Origin: Chrysoperla carnea
Taxonomy: Eukaryota; Arthropoda; Insecta; Neuroptera; Chrysopidae
Reading direction: 5' to 3'
DNA: 64,000 nucleotides
NCBI RefSeq assembly: GCF_905475395.1
Contig: NC_058341.1
Coordinates: 32,503,501-32,567,500 of the forward strand
Below, piece by piece: positions 10,601 through 22,670 of this stretch. How positions within the stretch are numbered: the stretch's first letter is position 1; every line of letters begins with the position of its first letter. The notes beneath the pieces are model-generated. The model did no database searches. It worked only from the letters and a program-made list of their open reading frames with translations, and was not told the DNA's origin. A program made the position numbers and the translations under genes.

Positions 10601-13600
10601 CGGTAGAATCAACCCAACCAACTCGTAATTATATAACGATTCTTCAGATATATAAAATTTTCGGTTTAGTTTTTCTGGATTTACCTTTTCTAATTACCAA
10701 AAGTTCCTTGTTTCTTGTCCTTTTACTAAATGTCTCAAAATAATTCTTGTTTTTACGAGTAATTTACTGATCTATAATAACTATATTATTTGATATTAAA
10801 AATTAAATTAACTTTAATACTTTGAGTTAGAATTACACTGAGTGATACATAACACCATATGAATAAGAAATAAATTTTATGATTTTAAACAAAAAAACAA
10901 TAATTAAAAATATTTTTAATAATTTTTAATATACATTAATAAATAAAAATATTGTTTTAATCATTTAGAAAATTTAATATTCCTTTTAAATAAAATTATT
11001 TACGTTTTATAATATTGAGTAGATGGAATAATTTTTTTTTATTAATTCATAAATACAATAGACTCATTTAAATATTAATAAGGATAAAAGTAAATTATAA
11101 TAAAAACAACGCTTATAGGTAGGTAATTGCTTTTAAAAGAAAATAATATTATTCAGTTATATTTATTGGATAATTTTTATAGTTCATTTAACAATTTCAA
11201 AGAATAATTGAAATAAAATTACCTTAAAATGTTCATAATTTTTGTCTTCATGAAAATTTCACGAGCAAATAAAATTTTTGTTTATAAAATTGAAGATTAA
11301 AACAAATTGAAAACTGATTTAATATAGAAAAATTATTAGTTAGAGCCCTTCTGCGTTACTAACGTCATATTGCCCTATATCTATTGCAAGCGTCCCGCAA
11401 CGGCTCAATTTTTTATTATTGGATTATTGGATTTTTTATTATTTTAAAAGTTTTTTTTTTTTTTTTTTTTTGAAAATATTGTTTTCTTTCTTGCTATTAA
11501 AACTGGGAAGTTGCGACTTGCTAAATATACTCATTTGACGTTAACTCCATTTCTCCATTCCACAAACAAATGTCCAACTCAGCAATTTAATTTGACGAGG
11601 CTATACGCTGCCGCAAAGCCTGGAAAACTAAATTATTTTTGTTTATCGAAAAACGAATTTGGAAGTTCCTCATCATACATTTTTGGATAGCTTTTTTCTG
11701 TTTCTCGACTATATTTCTATCTTTTACAAACTTGAAAATTATTGCACACAAAAATGTTTATACAAACTAAATTTATGAGCTTCCTCCTTGTATCTGGGTA
11801 TAATCAACTCATCTAAATATTTATCATATAATGCTTTTTATAATTTAATTATTTTCTAAAGAATACGTATAACCGCCACCGGAAATGAAATTATACTGTT
11901 TTTGTAAACTTTTTTTTGTGTAGAGAAAAAAATGTGTTTTGCATGCTAAATTATTAAAAGTTCATTAGAGAAAAACATCGAACGTAATATTTCTGTTTTG
12001 TCATTAATTATTTAAAAAAATAAGTATTCTTATTTGAAAAGTTTAGAAGAATTTATATGCAAGCTATAATATATTCAAAGTAAGAATTTAATTTACGAAC
12101 AGAATCGTTACCTCTTTTTTTATATTAATGAAATTGAAACACAACTTTTTATTTGATTTTACTGCCATAGCTCAATCAAATTATTCAAACCTAAATCATA
12201 AAAAGAATACGGTCCTCGGCTTATTTTGTAATTAGTTTGATACATTTCAGTCAGGCCAGGTATTTTATGGAACATGGACCTTCAGTAGGTCTTGTAGATA
12301 GGTATTATTAAATAACACCTTAGATGCAATAACATTAGAGCTGAAAAAAATAATTCATTTTTTTTTTGGAAACAGCACTTAAATACAGTCAAATCTTGGA
12401 CACTCTGGTTAAGATTTTCTTTTCGATTCCGAACGTTACAACACCAATCAAACTTATGTGACTATTGTTTCGTAAAAACGCTCTTTTCGTGACGAAACTA
12501 ACAAAGAGCAAAATTTGCAATATTTCGCGTTTTTATTGCGAGGATTACATAAGTAAAAAAATTCTCAACGAATAAAATCCCAGTAGGTAACCTACCTATT
12601 ACAAACTGCAAAAGAATTTTTCATAAATCGAATTCACATACCGTTACAAATACCAACCTTTATCTCTAAAAATTTTTTCTTTGATTTGCTTGAATATCTA
12701 CAATTCCTACCATAATTAGGTTGTGAGTACCTACACTTCCCATGAGACAATATACTAACAACACATTATATAAGGTAACAGATTTCTCTGCTTGAAAAGG
12801 AGATTTAAGAAAATGGTATTACTTTTGAAAACTTATAATGTGTTATAGCATAAACTTAATTTGATTTTACTTATGTTAGATATCATAGCTTGAAGCAAAT
12901 ACATTTGTAAAGATAAGAATATTAGAAAATATTTTCATTTTATTTCTGATCATTACTAAATGTCACCATGCTTTTAATAGCTCAGCTTGTATCAATCTAG
13001 ATTTGTATTAAGTCTGAGAATTAATCTAACTACACTGGCAAAAAAAGGTATGGAGGGAGAGGGCGGAGTTTTTAAAGTTTTAGACACGGCAAATTGTACG
13101 GTAATTTAGAATTTTGAAATTTATCATGTGTCGCGGGACAGACACGCCGCTTTGTTGAGTAGGTATTGAACCAATGACTACAATGTCGGATAGTCGATAG
13201 TCTTTCTATTTCAATAAGATAAAAGCAATAATCATCAATTTTAACCTTGCGGGGTTAAAATTTGAAAAGCTCTCTCAATATTGCTCTCACTAACAGTTGT
13301 TAGACAGCAAGGACTTATCCACTTTTGCCTTGATGTAAAAAATGTACTGGAATTATTTTTTCAATCACTACGTCTGAATAGTTTGAATATTTGAAAATTT
13401 ATTTTTTACTTTTTAGAGCAATAAAAGTATGTATCTAAAATGTATTTTTAACCTTAATTTTCATTTGATACTATAAACACGTATATGGATCAACAAATTA
13501 AAGCGATTGTAACAAATAAGCAATTTTTGTCACAATATCATCAAAAAATAGCTTAAACTTTTTCAGAGCATATTAATAAAAATTGTTTTCTTTTTATTTC

Positions 13601-16600
13601 AGAGTGAAGCGGGTCTCGGATCAAACATTAGCTGAATTGGAAACATTATTTGGACTTGATTCATTAAAAGGTCGTGTTGTAAATCTGCCAGTTTCATTTG
13701 GACGGATAGATCCACATAAAATGTAATTATTTTTTTAGTATATTTAATTTTTTTTAAATGTTTGAATCAAATTTAAATTTTTTATGCTAAATAATTGCAT
13801 ATTGGTATATTATTTTAGGCGTTGTATATTTGATATTAAATGCATACAATTTATAAAAAATATGCCATGTGGCTACTATCCAATAACAATATGTAATAGA
13901 ATAGAATATTAGAATAATTGTATGTAGGCCTTATTTTTATTTAAAAAATTTTTTTTATTTTTTTTATTTTTATTAATAAGTAATATATTCAACAGAAAAC
14001 GGTACCAAACTAGGCGTCGGCTTAACTATCGTCGCGGCCGGGGATGAACATAAAATTCATCACTCCAAGGAACATGGGAAACATTTTTTATCCAAAAAAT
14101 TTTGACATGGAAAAAATATTGTCATTTATTTGTTTCGAAAGCTGTGTGTATGTGTGGGAAATTTTGATTATGCTTTCGTCGTTTTTTGGTACTTTTATTT
14201 TCTAGAAAGAAAATTTATTTGAGTTTATTTATATTCAGTATTTACTGACACAAATATTTTATTTTTGTATTATTTTTGTTTTTTTTTTATAAATAATTCC
14301 TTTTACAAAAGGTATATTATTTTTATAATTTAAAAAAAAAAGAAAACAATTTTTGTCTCATTTATATATATTTTTTATTTATTTATTAAATTACAATATT
14401 ATTTCTGATTTTTTATTTTTTATTTATTTCTAATCTTATTATTTACCTTTTTCCTATATATATCTTCAGATATAATGAAAAATTAGACATCCTCGAATTT
14501 CACTATCTTCCGAATTTCTATATAGAAGAGAAAAGTATATGTTACTTTGATATAAATTATTGAGTTTCATGAAAGATATTTTTTTATTGTTTTTAATTAT
14601 ATACCAAAGGAAATCAAATACTTTTTGGATAAAATACACGATAGAAAAATATTTCATTGAACACAACGTGCAGTCGTTTGTTAAATTCTTTTAGGTTCAT
14701 GGTAAAATGGACATTTAGAAAATTAGATTCTGCTCTGAGATATTAAGTTATAAATATATAAGTTTTTAGAGAAAGTTCCTCTTCACATTCGTTGTTTTAG
14801 AAAAATCTCCTGGCCGTAATCAGAGTTTTACGAATCATATGGCACTTTTAATAGGCGGCATAAGGTTGTCTGAAAAAATACTTTTCTTCCTTCTTATCGC
14901 TTCGTCTTTATCTCGGCGCTAAAGGTTATAATTACTGACATATTGTATTCAGTAATCATCAAAAGTCCTTGACATCAAAATTCAGAAGATGTGGATATTC
15001 ATTTTCGCATTGTGTAAAATAAATTTACGGATGGAAATACTAAAATTCAAATCGCCAAAAAATTATTTGGGTTTCTATAAAAAAAATGATTACAAATTAC
15101 AAACCTTAAAAACTGGAGAGGTGAAGCCTTTTGAATATTTCCGAATTCGATAGTCTACATTTGTTTGCTGATCTTTGGGATACATAAATTAACTTAGGAT
15201 GTGTTCAACCTACAAGGCGATTTAAAATATTTTTTTTCAAATACAGTTTTTTACGATTTCCTGGGAAAGTGTAGTGATTTGTCACCCCCTCCCCTCAATA
15301 GGGAAACAGATTTGCCAAATTTCCTTAAGTGATATTTCATCATAAGAACTTTGGGTATGATTATTAATTCAAATTCCAATGGGGCTACGAAACAGGAATT
15401 TCTATTTTAGTTATTTCAATACCAAGATGTTACAGAAGTTTGGAAAACCGTAGAAATAGGCTTTCAAAACAATAAAAATATATACTATGGGAATCATTTT
15501 TTTATATAAAATTTAAGAATAGAAAGAAAATGAAGGATTTTGAGTCATCCCGATCATTCCAGCTTCGAAACTTCATGCGGTGGTCATTTTATTTTGGGAA
15601 ATTCATCCTCGAATTGTTTTGGGGGCCCATGAAAATGATCAACGGAAAAATCAAGCACGGGGTTTAAGCAAAAGAAAAATCTCGCAGATTCGTGCTAACC
15701 CAACCACATTGGTATGGCGAACCTGTATAAGTCTTGGGTAATAATATTCTAATTTATCAGTACCTCAATTAATTGTTTTGAAACGGAATTATCGGGCACC
15801 AAATGACAAAGAATCAATTTTTCTGGGACAAAAATCACAGACCAAAATGACTACAGTTCACATTGCGAGATCAAATTATTGGAGAACTTATTTTTAACTG
15901 CTTGGAACTAGAATTTTTGAGCTTTGCATTTTTAATACACAAGCTCCAATCACAAATTTCCACGTAATTTATTTTTAAATTACATCAGTTTGGTCAACAA
16001 ACTTTCTTAATTTAATTGATTTTTTTATAGTGTTAGAAAATAAATATGAAAATACCAAATTCAAATATTATCAGTTCAATAAATGAACCAGGAATTTTAA
16101 ATTACTATCAAAAAATTTTCTCCTAATTTTTTTTTCATTTTTTTTTTTTTTGTGCGTATTTTGTTACATAATATAATTTTTTTTCTTTATATATTCCAGT
16201 TCAACGACCAACAAATTTTTTTCTTTCAAATTTAATTTTAATTTTAATTTTTATAATTATATACATTTTATGTATATCACGTGAAAAAGTCCTTGATGTG
16301 ATAAAGTTTTATTAGATCACAAATCTTTCTTCGTAAAGAAGCCATTGGCCATTTTTATTGGATAAATGCTTCTCTAAGATCTTTTCTATAATGGGCAACA
16401 GTTATTGTGTAATTATTCCAACTATATCTGCAACAAAAAAATCATTTAAAGTGTACAATTTATCCTACTAATTACAAAAATGTAAAGTTTGAATATCACG
16501 CAAAAACAGCGGAATGGGTGTCGATGAAAAAGGACATATGATACTTACCCTGGAAATGTTAAATGTTGTGGCTTTTGTAAGCTTAAAAAATCACACTATA

Positions 16601-19600
16601 GAACGTGTCTATTTAAATTTGGTATAGATATATCTTATGAAATATTATTCCGGGATATTTATTTGATTTTTTTTCCATGAAACAGTGAAGAAAAGGAGGA
16701 ATAAGAACAGCAAGTGAAGGCAATGACTCGGTAGTCTTTGTTTTTGAAGTTGAAGTTATCATATTGTTGTTGTTGCGTATTCTAGATATCACTGGCTTTA
16801 TCTTTAAATAATGTCACTTATGGAAAATTTGGTAGTATTTCCACAACCAGGATGATTAAAGTGCCAGATTCAGATTAAGTGCCTAAATATCCATACTTTT
16901 AATTATGTAATAATATTATCAAATATGTAATAAAATAAGTGCAGTTAAATTAAAAATTTGATTTGCATATATGTCCGTAATAAACGCAATCGATCAATAT
17001 ATTGATTTTAATCCCGATGTATCTGTAATGAAAGTATCATCGGTAATTAATGACTTTACATTAATTTACACTGATCAATAATTGTAAAAAAAAATTCGTT
17101 TTATTAAGTGGCCATATTTCTGGATGTTTTCTATACATCTAATAAAAACTCCGTAAATGCTAGACAAATCTCAAATCAAAAACTATTTTTTTGAATTAGA
17201 TTACGCCAAAAAATGAAATACAAAAATATTTCTATCAAAACTAATTTCTATGTTAAAAAACAAAATTTTATCGCCCAATAATCAAAATAAGTTTTTGATT
17301 TTACTATACTTTGTTTTGATCATCATGTTATCTACTTTTGGGTGTTTACGTTGATTCAAAATAATATTTCAAATATTCCATTCATAATATTATTCATTGA
17401 TACGAAATATGTGTCAATTACCCTAATAATATTTTTATTGAATTAGAAGTAGATAAAAATAAGTCCTTGCATTATATACAGAGTGACCGTCGATGGAGAA
17501 ATTACTTTCCTTACATCCAAGATGAGGTCAAAAATTTTACGGTATTAAAAACGCTGTAAAACGAAACCATATTACTTTTTCCAAATTAAATTTGAAAAAG
17601 ATGGAAATTTTTCGTTTTTATGCTGATTTAAATATTGTACATTCAGTCCCAACCTGTGTATTCTTACGATATTTCTGATTATTGTCTTTTAAAAAGTAAA
17701 AATCGTTGTTGTATACTTTAAGAAAAGTGATTACAGAGTGAAAAAGTTTTAGAAGCTCAATCTGCATTTGCACTTGAGGTAAATAGCGATACAACATATT
17801 TCCATGGTTTGGAGTTTTATCCAATGAATTGTTTTTACAAACATTTGAATTGTTTTTTAGTAAATAAATAACAAATCAAAAATTATTAGTTAGTTCTTAA
17901 TAAGTTCTTTTATATCACTTTATCGTAAAAAATTTCAATATTTTTGAATTTTTAAATATTGATTTGTGACACTTGTGAAATAAAAAAAAATGTATATTAA
18001 ATAAATTGAAAAGCTATGCTTGATTTTTCAAGGTTAAATTTTGATTATTTTTTCTGTATCGCGAGTTTGATATGAAAGTTGATGATCCTATGCCATAAGT
18101 ATGATAAGATGTCTAAATGTTGTTGGCCTTATTCTGGCTAGGGTTGAACGGCTCACTATTTTCTTTTAGTAATTTTTCCTTCGTCGAATACAATTAGGTA
18201 TTACTTCAATGATTTCTTTAGTTTTGGGAAATTATGTACAATCGTGATACAACTTCTGAATACATATTATACTTGCGATCCTTATTGAATCTCATCATAT
18301 GGTACAATATGACATCATTACTTTATCGATTTTCTCTATTAAAACGTGGCGTCAACATTACGTTTTATCAGGTTGTTTTCTGATAAAAATTTTTCCACAA
18401 GCCAAAAGAATTTTAGAAATTCAAAAAGTGTTTATACCATTATCTACCGACCCGAGACAAATTCGATTCAAAATCATATGGTTTAAATAGGCCAGGTAGT
18501 TAAGGAGTTAAACAGAAAGCTTGTATTCCGAGTATGGTGTACATTTTTAACGAATTAAAATAAAAATTATCAAAAATAATAAGTTCTTTAAATGAAATAG
18601 ATATTGTAGGGTACTTTGAAATCAATGCGTGAAAGATCATTTATTATATAATTATAGTTCCGATGACTAAACGTGATCAAAAATCGCATCAAGATGAATA
18701 TAATTATTATTATTGACAAATTAGTTTTACGTATTAGTTCTATTAAAAATTACGTATAGTTCTATTAGAATATCAAATAATTACATCCAAAGTCCGATTC
18801 CAGTATAATTCAATTTGTGCTACTTGATCCAAAATTTTTTTTACGATGTGCTTGAATTTCCCAAATTCTTTTTGAAACAAAAGTTTAGTAACAAATTTCA
18901 AAGTATGGTAAACCTAGACGACTTTTCTATACTACTTACATCTGTCTATTGATCTAGTGCTTGACTTATTCAAGTATTTCCCCACTTTTACACAATGATG
19001 GAAAAAATTTGGTAAACCTAAAATTACTTTCAAACGGTTCATTTTTTTAAATGTAACAAAAAAGTATGAAACCGACCAACCCCTACAATTAAAAAAAAAC
19101 TTAACTTTATCTCCACACGCTCGCTTTGAGGGGAAAGGTTGGTAAAACACATATATGGCATCACAATGGACCTTATGGCTTAAGTATGTCCCTCGTTGGC
19201 AACCGATATAACCCAACCTAACCTAAGTTGCTGATTAAGAAGATGTTACCTTTTGATCCAGCAAAAATTTGTGAAATTTTCAAAACACTGGGTTCTTAAT
19301 CTTACACTTTAATTATTCAGAAGAGTCATAGAGGCTCCAGACTATAGTTATCGGTGGTATATACATTTGATTTCAAATTTTTTTAGCAAAGAGTATGTAC
19401 TAATTATATTCTAAATTCGGTTTTTGTTTTTAATTATGTTTAGAATTATATTATTTAATAAAAAATAGTTGTTTTGTTAATTATCATTAAAATTATTTAA
19501 GACGCCGTGTTATTACGGTTCACAAAATGTATCCGTCAATTTTACAGTTAAACTTTCACAATGTGTTATGTATTTATTTTCTTTATTATCAGACCAAATT

Positions 19601-20900
19601 CCTTTTTGATGTTATTGGTTTGAATGGTAAGGAAATTACTTAGAGGTTTTTCTGTATATTAAGACATTATGTAAATCCAACTTTTTTAATACTTCTAATA
19701 CTTTTTACGGATTATTTAACATCGATAACATTTCTAATCATTATTCTGACTGATATTAGAAATTTTGAACTGATAATTTTGCAATATATGCATAATTATT
19801 AGATTGAAACTGTTTAAATCTGAACATTGAAATGCGGAAGAGGTCACCTTTTTGAAAGGATACTTGAATGGCTCATGAAAATTGTCTGCTTTTTCAAAGA
19901 TATTGTTTTTGAGGATACATAATATTCTGTACAAATCCTAACAGGTCACAAATATATTTCTTCGATATTTATGAAATATAATTTGAAACAACTTGGCAAC
20001 ATTTTAAATCTGTACAAAATAATTTGGCTTGTTTATTTCATTGAATACGAAGGTGGTTAAATTTAAAAATGGTTCAATAATTTTTTTGTAAAATTTCGAC
20101 TAAAGTGCTGTTTAATCAGGTGTCCATTCTTATATCAAAAATTACAAAAGTGTTGCTCCAATTTTCACGGAGTCTTAGAGACTTTAGATGTTTAACTGCT
20201 ATCTTTCTATTTGGCATAAAAATCAGAGATATTTCGTTCTTTTTAAATTTTTTTTAGGAGAGTAATGTCCGTAGTCTTGTCTGAAGAGTGTAAGTATCCT
20301 TGAAAGGTTTATTTACTTTTCTAGGAAAATGAGATATAACTTTTTTCTTTCGAATTTGTCACTGTTCATATAACATTATTTCTCGGGTAAAAAACTACAT
20401 TACTACATTAGATAACTTTCCCACGTTAAATGAACGATCATAAAATGAAAGTCTGTCGTTGTCAACAAATCGAAAATCAAAAGAAATTTTATAGTTGGAA
20501 ATTTTCAAAGAAAATATTATTGTGGCTGTTACAACTAGCAATATTTTCCTGAATTGATTGAATAACTTTTAGTTTCGTAGGTAACCTAGATGTTGGTAAA
20601 CAAACATTGTGCGATAAGGAACATAGTTCCGAAAAATTGGATGAATATAAAAACATGAAAGAAATCAGTTCTCAGATTGTTTTGAAATTTTTGGAAGTCA
20701 TTCCTCAAAGTTTACAAATCATTTTTCGTCATAAACAATTTTTCAAGTAAACTTTTTAATTTTGTTGCAGTGGCCGTAAACGTGATCTACCGTTTGGTGT
20801 AATTCAACAACAATTTGATAATAAAAATTTTGGTGATTTTAACAAAAATGATGAAGACTTCATGAATCCATTGACCTCAGATATTTATGTAGATCAATGA
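7562..20900 (+). CDS. Candidate secreted neuropeptide precursor, three coding exons, 111 aa
   Basis: Joined exons 7562-7647, 13603-13722 and 20771-20900 give one open frame of 111 codons plus TGA. Residues 1-25 form a signal peptide: Lys/Arg near the start, a hydrophobic AVLLATVLLLINL core, likely cleavage after HIHA. Then come RVKR (29-32), a furin/prohormone-convertase site, and a 37-residue segment (33-69) ending IDPHKI. GRKR (70-73) follows, the classic signal for cleavage and C-terminal amidation. The remainder is an acidic, Asn-rich 38-residue tail ending IYVDQ. Two internal Gly-Arg pairs (52-53 after LK, 62-63 after VSF) could be monobasic cleavage and amidation sites giving shorter peptides. 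There are no cysteines. Both introns are phase 2. The start has A at -3 and an in-frame TAA at 7541-7543. The layout is typical of insect neuropeptides, but I do not recognise the peptide family; secretion and amidation are inferred. Confidence 0.75.
7758..7806 (+). other. Possible alternative 3' exon inside intron 1
   Basis: A TTTTCAG acceptor at 7751-7757 would join exon 1 in frame and add Arg plus 15 residues (VFEYKICLRIIEAPN) before TAA 7804-7806. An AATAAA lies just after, at 7812-7817. The implied intron is only 110 bp. This could give a short secreted product without the GRKR peptide, or be chance. There is no support beyond the splice site, phase and poly(A) signal. Confidence 0.2.
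8237..8387. mobile_element. Foldback element in intron 1, about 150 bp
   Basis: The left arm 8237-8288 (AATCTGAAAAGAAAG ... GACTTTAACAGTCG) pairs with the right arm 8330-8387 (CGACTGTTAAAGTC ... CTTTCTTTTCAGATT). The loop is about 41 bp. The arms differ by a few substitutions and small gaps. No target duplication was identified. It is probably a MITE and, when transcribed, would form a strong intronic hairpin. Confidence 0.75.
10545..10624. repeat. Short direct repeat, CAGAACCCAACCAA units
   Basis: TTCAGAACCCAACCAA occurs at 10545 and 10573 (spacing 28), with a third partial unit TCAACCCAACCAACTC at 10609. The last two share the CCAACTC end. Confidence 0.8.
11451..11471. repeat. Homopolymer run of 21 T
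   Basis: An uninterrupted T run in intron 1, preceded by ATTTTTTATTATT-type sequence. Read on the minus strand it could be the poly(A) tail of an old retrotransposed copy, but no body is recognised. Confidence 0.85.
12759..12845. repeat. Small inverted repeat in intron 1
   Basis: AACACATTATATAAG at 12759 is matched by the inverted CTTATAATGTGTTA at 12832-12845. The arms are about 14 bp with a TA insertion, and the loop is about 57 bp. It may be a remnant of a short MITE. Confidence 0.45.
13603..13722 (+). CDS. Coding exon 2: processing site and main peptide
   Basis: The TTTATTTCAG acceptor ends at 13602 and the AT|GTAATT donor follows at 13722/13723. The exon completes Arg29 and encodes residues 30-68 (VKR, then the peptide VSDQTLAELETLFGL... 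to IDPHK) plus two bases of Ile69. It has no stop, in contrast to the surrounding sequence. If the donor is not used the next codons are ATG TAA, so an unspliced message ends at once with IDPHKM and no amidation glycine. Confidence 0.75.
13723..20770 (+). other. Intron 2, 7,048 bp, phase 2
   Basis: It runs from GTAATT to a TTTTGTTGCAG acceptor. The first kilobase is very AT-rich. A transposon-end-like TATACAGAGTGACC motif is near 17475. A probable dispersed repeat ending in TTAGG-type units is at 19030-19228. Short frames inside have no protein features. Confidence 0.7.
19030..19228 (-). repeat. Probable dispersed repeat with TTAGG-type end
   Basis: Read on the minus strand it starts with two TTAGG units (+ strand CCTAACCTAA at about 19217-19226). 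It then passes through GGTTGGGTTATATCGG and GTCCATTGTGATGCC blocks. From memory, insect genomes carry many dispersed copies with this layout. No second copy lies in the window, so repeat status rests on recall. The 94-codon minus-strand frame across it has no recognisable domain. Confidence 0.4.
20771..20900 (+). CDS. Coding exon 3: amidation site and acidic tail
   Basis: The acceptor TTGTTGCAG ends at 20770. The exon supplies the last base of Ile69, then GRKR, then 38 residues (DLPFGVIQQQ ... YVDQ) and TGA at 20898-20900. The split of the peptide C-terminus (exon 2) from the GRKR signal (exon 3) means correct splicing is needed for an amidated product. Confidence 0.75.
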
Positions 20901-20978
20901 AGATAAACATTTTTTAAAATTTTAATTTCAATATAATAATAATTCTATATTTTATTAAAATATCAAAATAATAACAAT

Positions 20979-21042
20979 AATAAAATGAATGTGTATAAAA
21001 AAAAAACCATATTTGTAAAGAAAAATTATTTAAGTCAATAAA
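20979..21042 (+). terminator. Poly(A) signals of the peptide gene
   Basis: AATAAA occurs at 20979-20984 and again at 21037-21042, 78 and 136 bases after the stop codon. A run of T/A-rich sequence follows. This gives a short 3' UTR of roughly 100-160 bases. Confidence 0.6.
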
Positions 21043-21355
21043 AATAAAAAATTTAATTTTCAAAAATTATGAAAAATAAAAAAGAAATATTTATCATATA
21101 TTTATTAAATATTATAAATGTTATAATTAAATATGATAAAATGTATTTATTTTATTTGTTAATTATATTTAAAAATTTAATATAGTAAAATATTGTTTAC
21201 ATAAATTATTAATTGAAGTATTATACAATTAAATCAAAACTTCTTGACATCACTACTTTCCCCGGGTGCCTTTTTCTTCATATTATTGAAACACTGCGAC
21301 GAGTTAATATTTAAAAATCGATAGTTAAAATAAGTTGTCAAATATATTTCCTCTT

Positions 21356-21540
21356 AAGGTAGTACGAGCGCCAAGGCAAGTTTAGACTTGTGGTTGAAAT
21401 TATTTGTACCTTGTTTTCGACTTGGATGATGCATTTTGTTATAATTTCATGAATGTAGACGAAAAATAAGAATAAAATTTTACAATATCTGCCTTGGTTT
21501 TATAAATACCTAAACAAAATTTTCAATTTTCGATATTTAT
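21356..21540 (+). repeat. Direct repeat A, copy 1, about 185 bp
   Basis: It matches 22227-22406 in the same orientation. Shared blocks include GGCAAGTTTAGACTTGTGGT, TGTAGACGAAAAATAAGAAT and AACAAAATTTTCAATTTTCG, with small indels. A weaker relative of the start (GTACGAACGCCAGGG) is at about 41408. Confidence 0.75.
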
Positions 21541-21996
21541 GTGTTTTGTTGTTTTCAATTTAGTGCAAACAATTTATTAGAAAATTTTCGTTTATTATTA
21601 TTATAGGTATGCAACTTGTTATCTGAAATGCCATAAAATTGCATATCAGTTATAAAATAAATAAAAATGTTAATATTGATTAATATGTCAAATAAATAAA
21701 TAAATATAAATAAATAAGAATAAATAGGATGATATTAATTACACTAATTTCATCATTTTTATTCTATTATTAAATTATGTCTCGATGCATAGAATTGTAT
21801 ATAATCAAACACGCTGTTTTTTTCCATAAATGAAACGTAATGAACCTAACAATCTCAATATTTCTACTGAGTTAATTTTTTATACCATAAACAAGGTTTA
21901 TAAATTCATGCCTCATGTGAGTACCAATCATTCTGCCTATAATTAAAATATGCATTTCCTTGTGACTTATACTGATATTCAATTTTAGAAGAATTT

Positions 21997-22019
21997 CACT
22001 GTGTGGATTTCACACAGTG
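21997..22019. repeat. Perfect 9-bp hairpin
   Basis: CACTGTGTG and CACACAGTG are exact inverted copies separated by GATTT. It lies about 1 kb after the peptide gene, too far to be its poly(A) region. Function unknown. Confidence 0.6.
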
Positions 22020-22226
22020 TTTTGCACAATACTAAGTTATGGGTAAGTCATTCTAGTAAGCATATAGCCCCAAAAAATTGATTTTCGGTATCTATTTTGA
22101 ACGTCAAAGAAGAGTCAATGACAGTTCGTTAAGGTCTAAAACGGAATACTATATACTTCAGTATAGCCACTGCATAAAAATATTTCCGACACCTTTTAGT
22201 AAACTTTGTTCTTTCAATCAATTAAC

Positions 22227-22406
22227 GTAGTATGAACGCAAAGGCAAGTTTAGACTTGTGGTTGAAATTATTTTATCTTATTTTCAATTTTTAAGATGAC
22301 TTTTGTTATAACTTCATCAATGTAGACGAAAAATAAGAATACACTTTTTCGATATCGGTTTATGCTTCGTTAAATAATTAAACAAAATTTTCAATTTTCG
22401 ATATTT
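22227..22406 (+). repeat. Direct repeat A, copy 2
   Basis: The second copy of the 21356-21540 block, about 870 bp downstream. Its right part also takes part in an inverted repeat with 22420-22465. The two copies may be separate insertions or a local duplication. Confidence 0.75.
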
Positions 22407-22465
22407 TGAAAATTACTCCAGATATCGAAAAAATTTTGTCTTACTTTTCGTCTTATACTGTCAAA
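22318..22465. repeat. Inverted repeat within the repeat A region
   Basis: The GTAGACGAAAAATAAGAA ... TTTTTCGATATC arm at about 22322-22362 is matched, inverted, by GATATCGAAAAAATTTTGTC ... TTTTCGTCTTATAC at about 22422-22465. The loop is about 60 bp. Repeat A may therefore be one arm of a foldback family. Confidence 0.6.
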
Positions 22466-22670
22466 TTTTAACATAATTCACCATCAAAATTGAAAATATA
22501 TGTATTTTTTAATTTGTGTTCCCACAACCGTTTTTTTTTTGTTTTTCAATAATTTATGAAGGTTTTTACTTTAATTTAAATAGTTTTTCTTTTCCACCGA
22601 CTTTGGATAAATCTTTGAAAACATATCATCCATCTATCGTTTTCTCATGATAACAATGTTAAATATGCAT

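Larger units (their letters stand above)
7648..13602 (+). other. Intron 1, 5,955 bp, phase 2
   Basis: It runs from GTAATA to a T-rich TTTATTTCAG acceptor. It contains a possible short alternative exon at 7758, a foldback element at 8237-8387, an ACCCAACCAA direct repeat near 10.55 kb, a 21-T run at 11451-11471 and a small inverted repeat at 12759-12845. The rest is AT-rich with no other credible exon. Confidence 0.7.

Noticed and set aside
18932..19216. 94-codon minus-strand open frame in intron 2
   Set aside because: It lies inside a probable dispersed repeat with a TTAGG-like end, and I recognise no domain.
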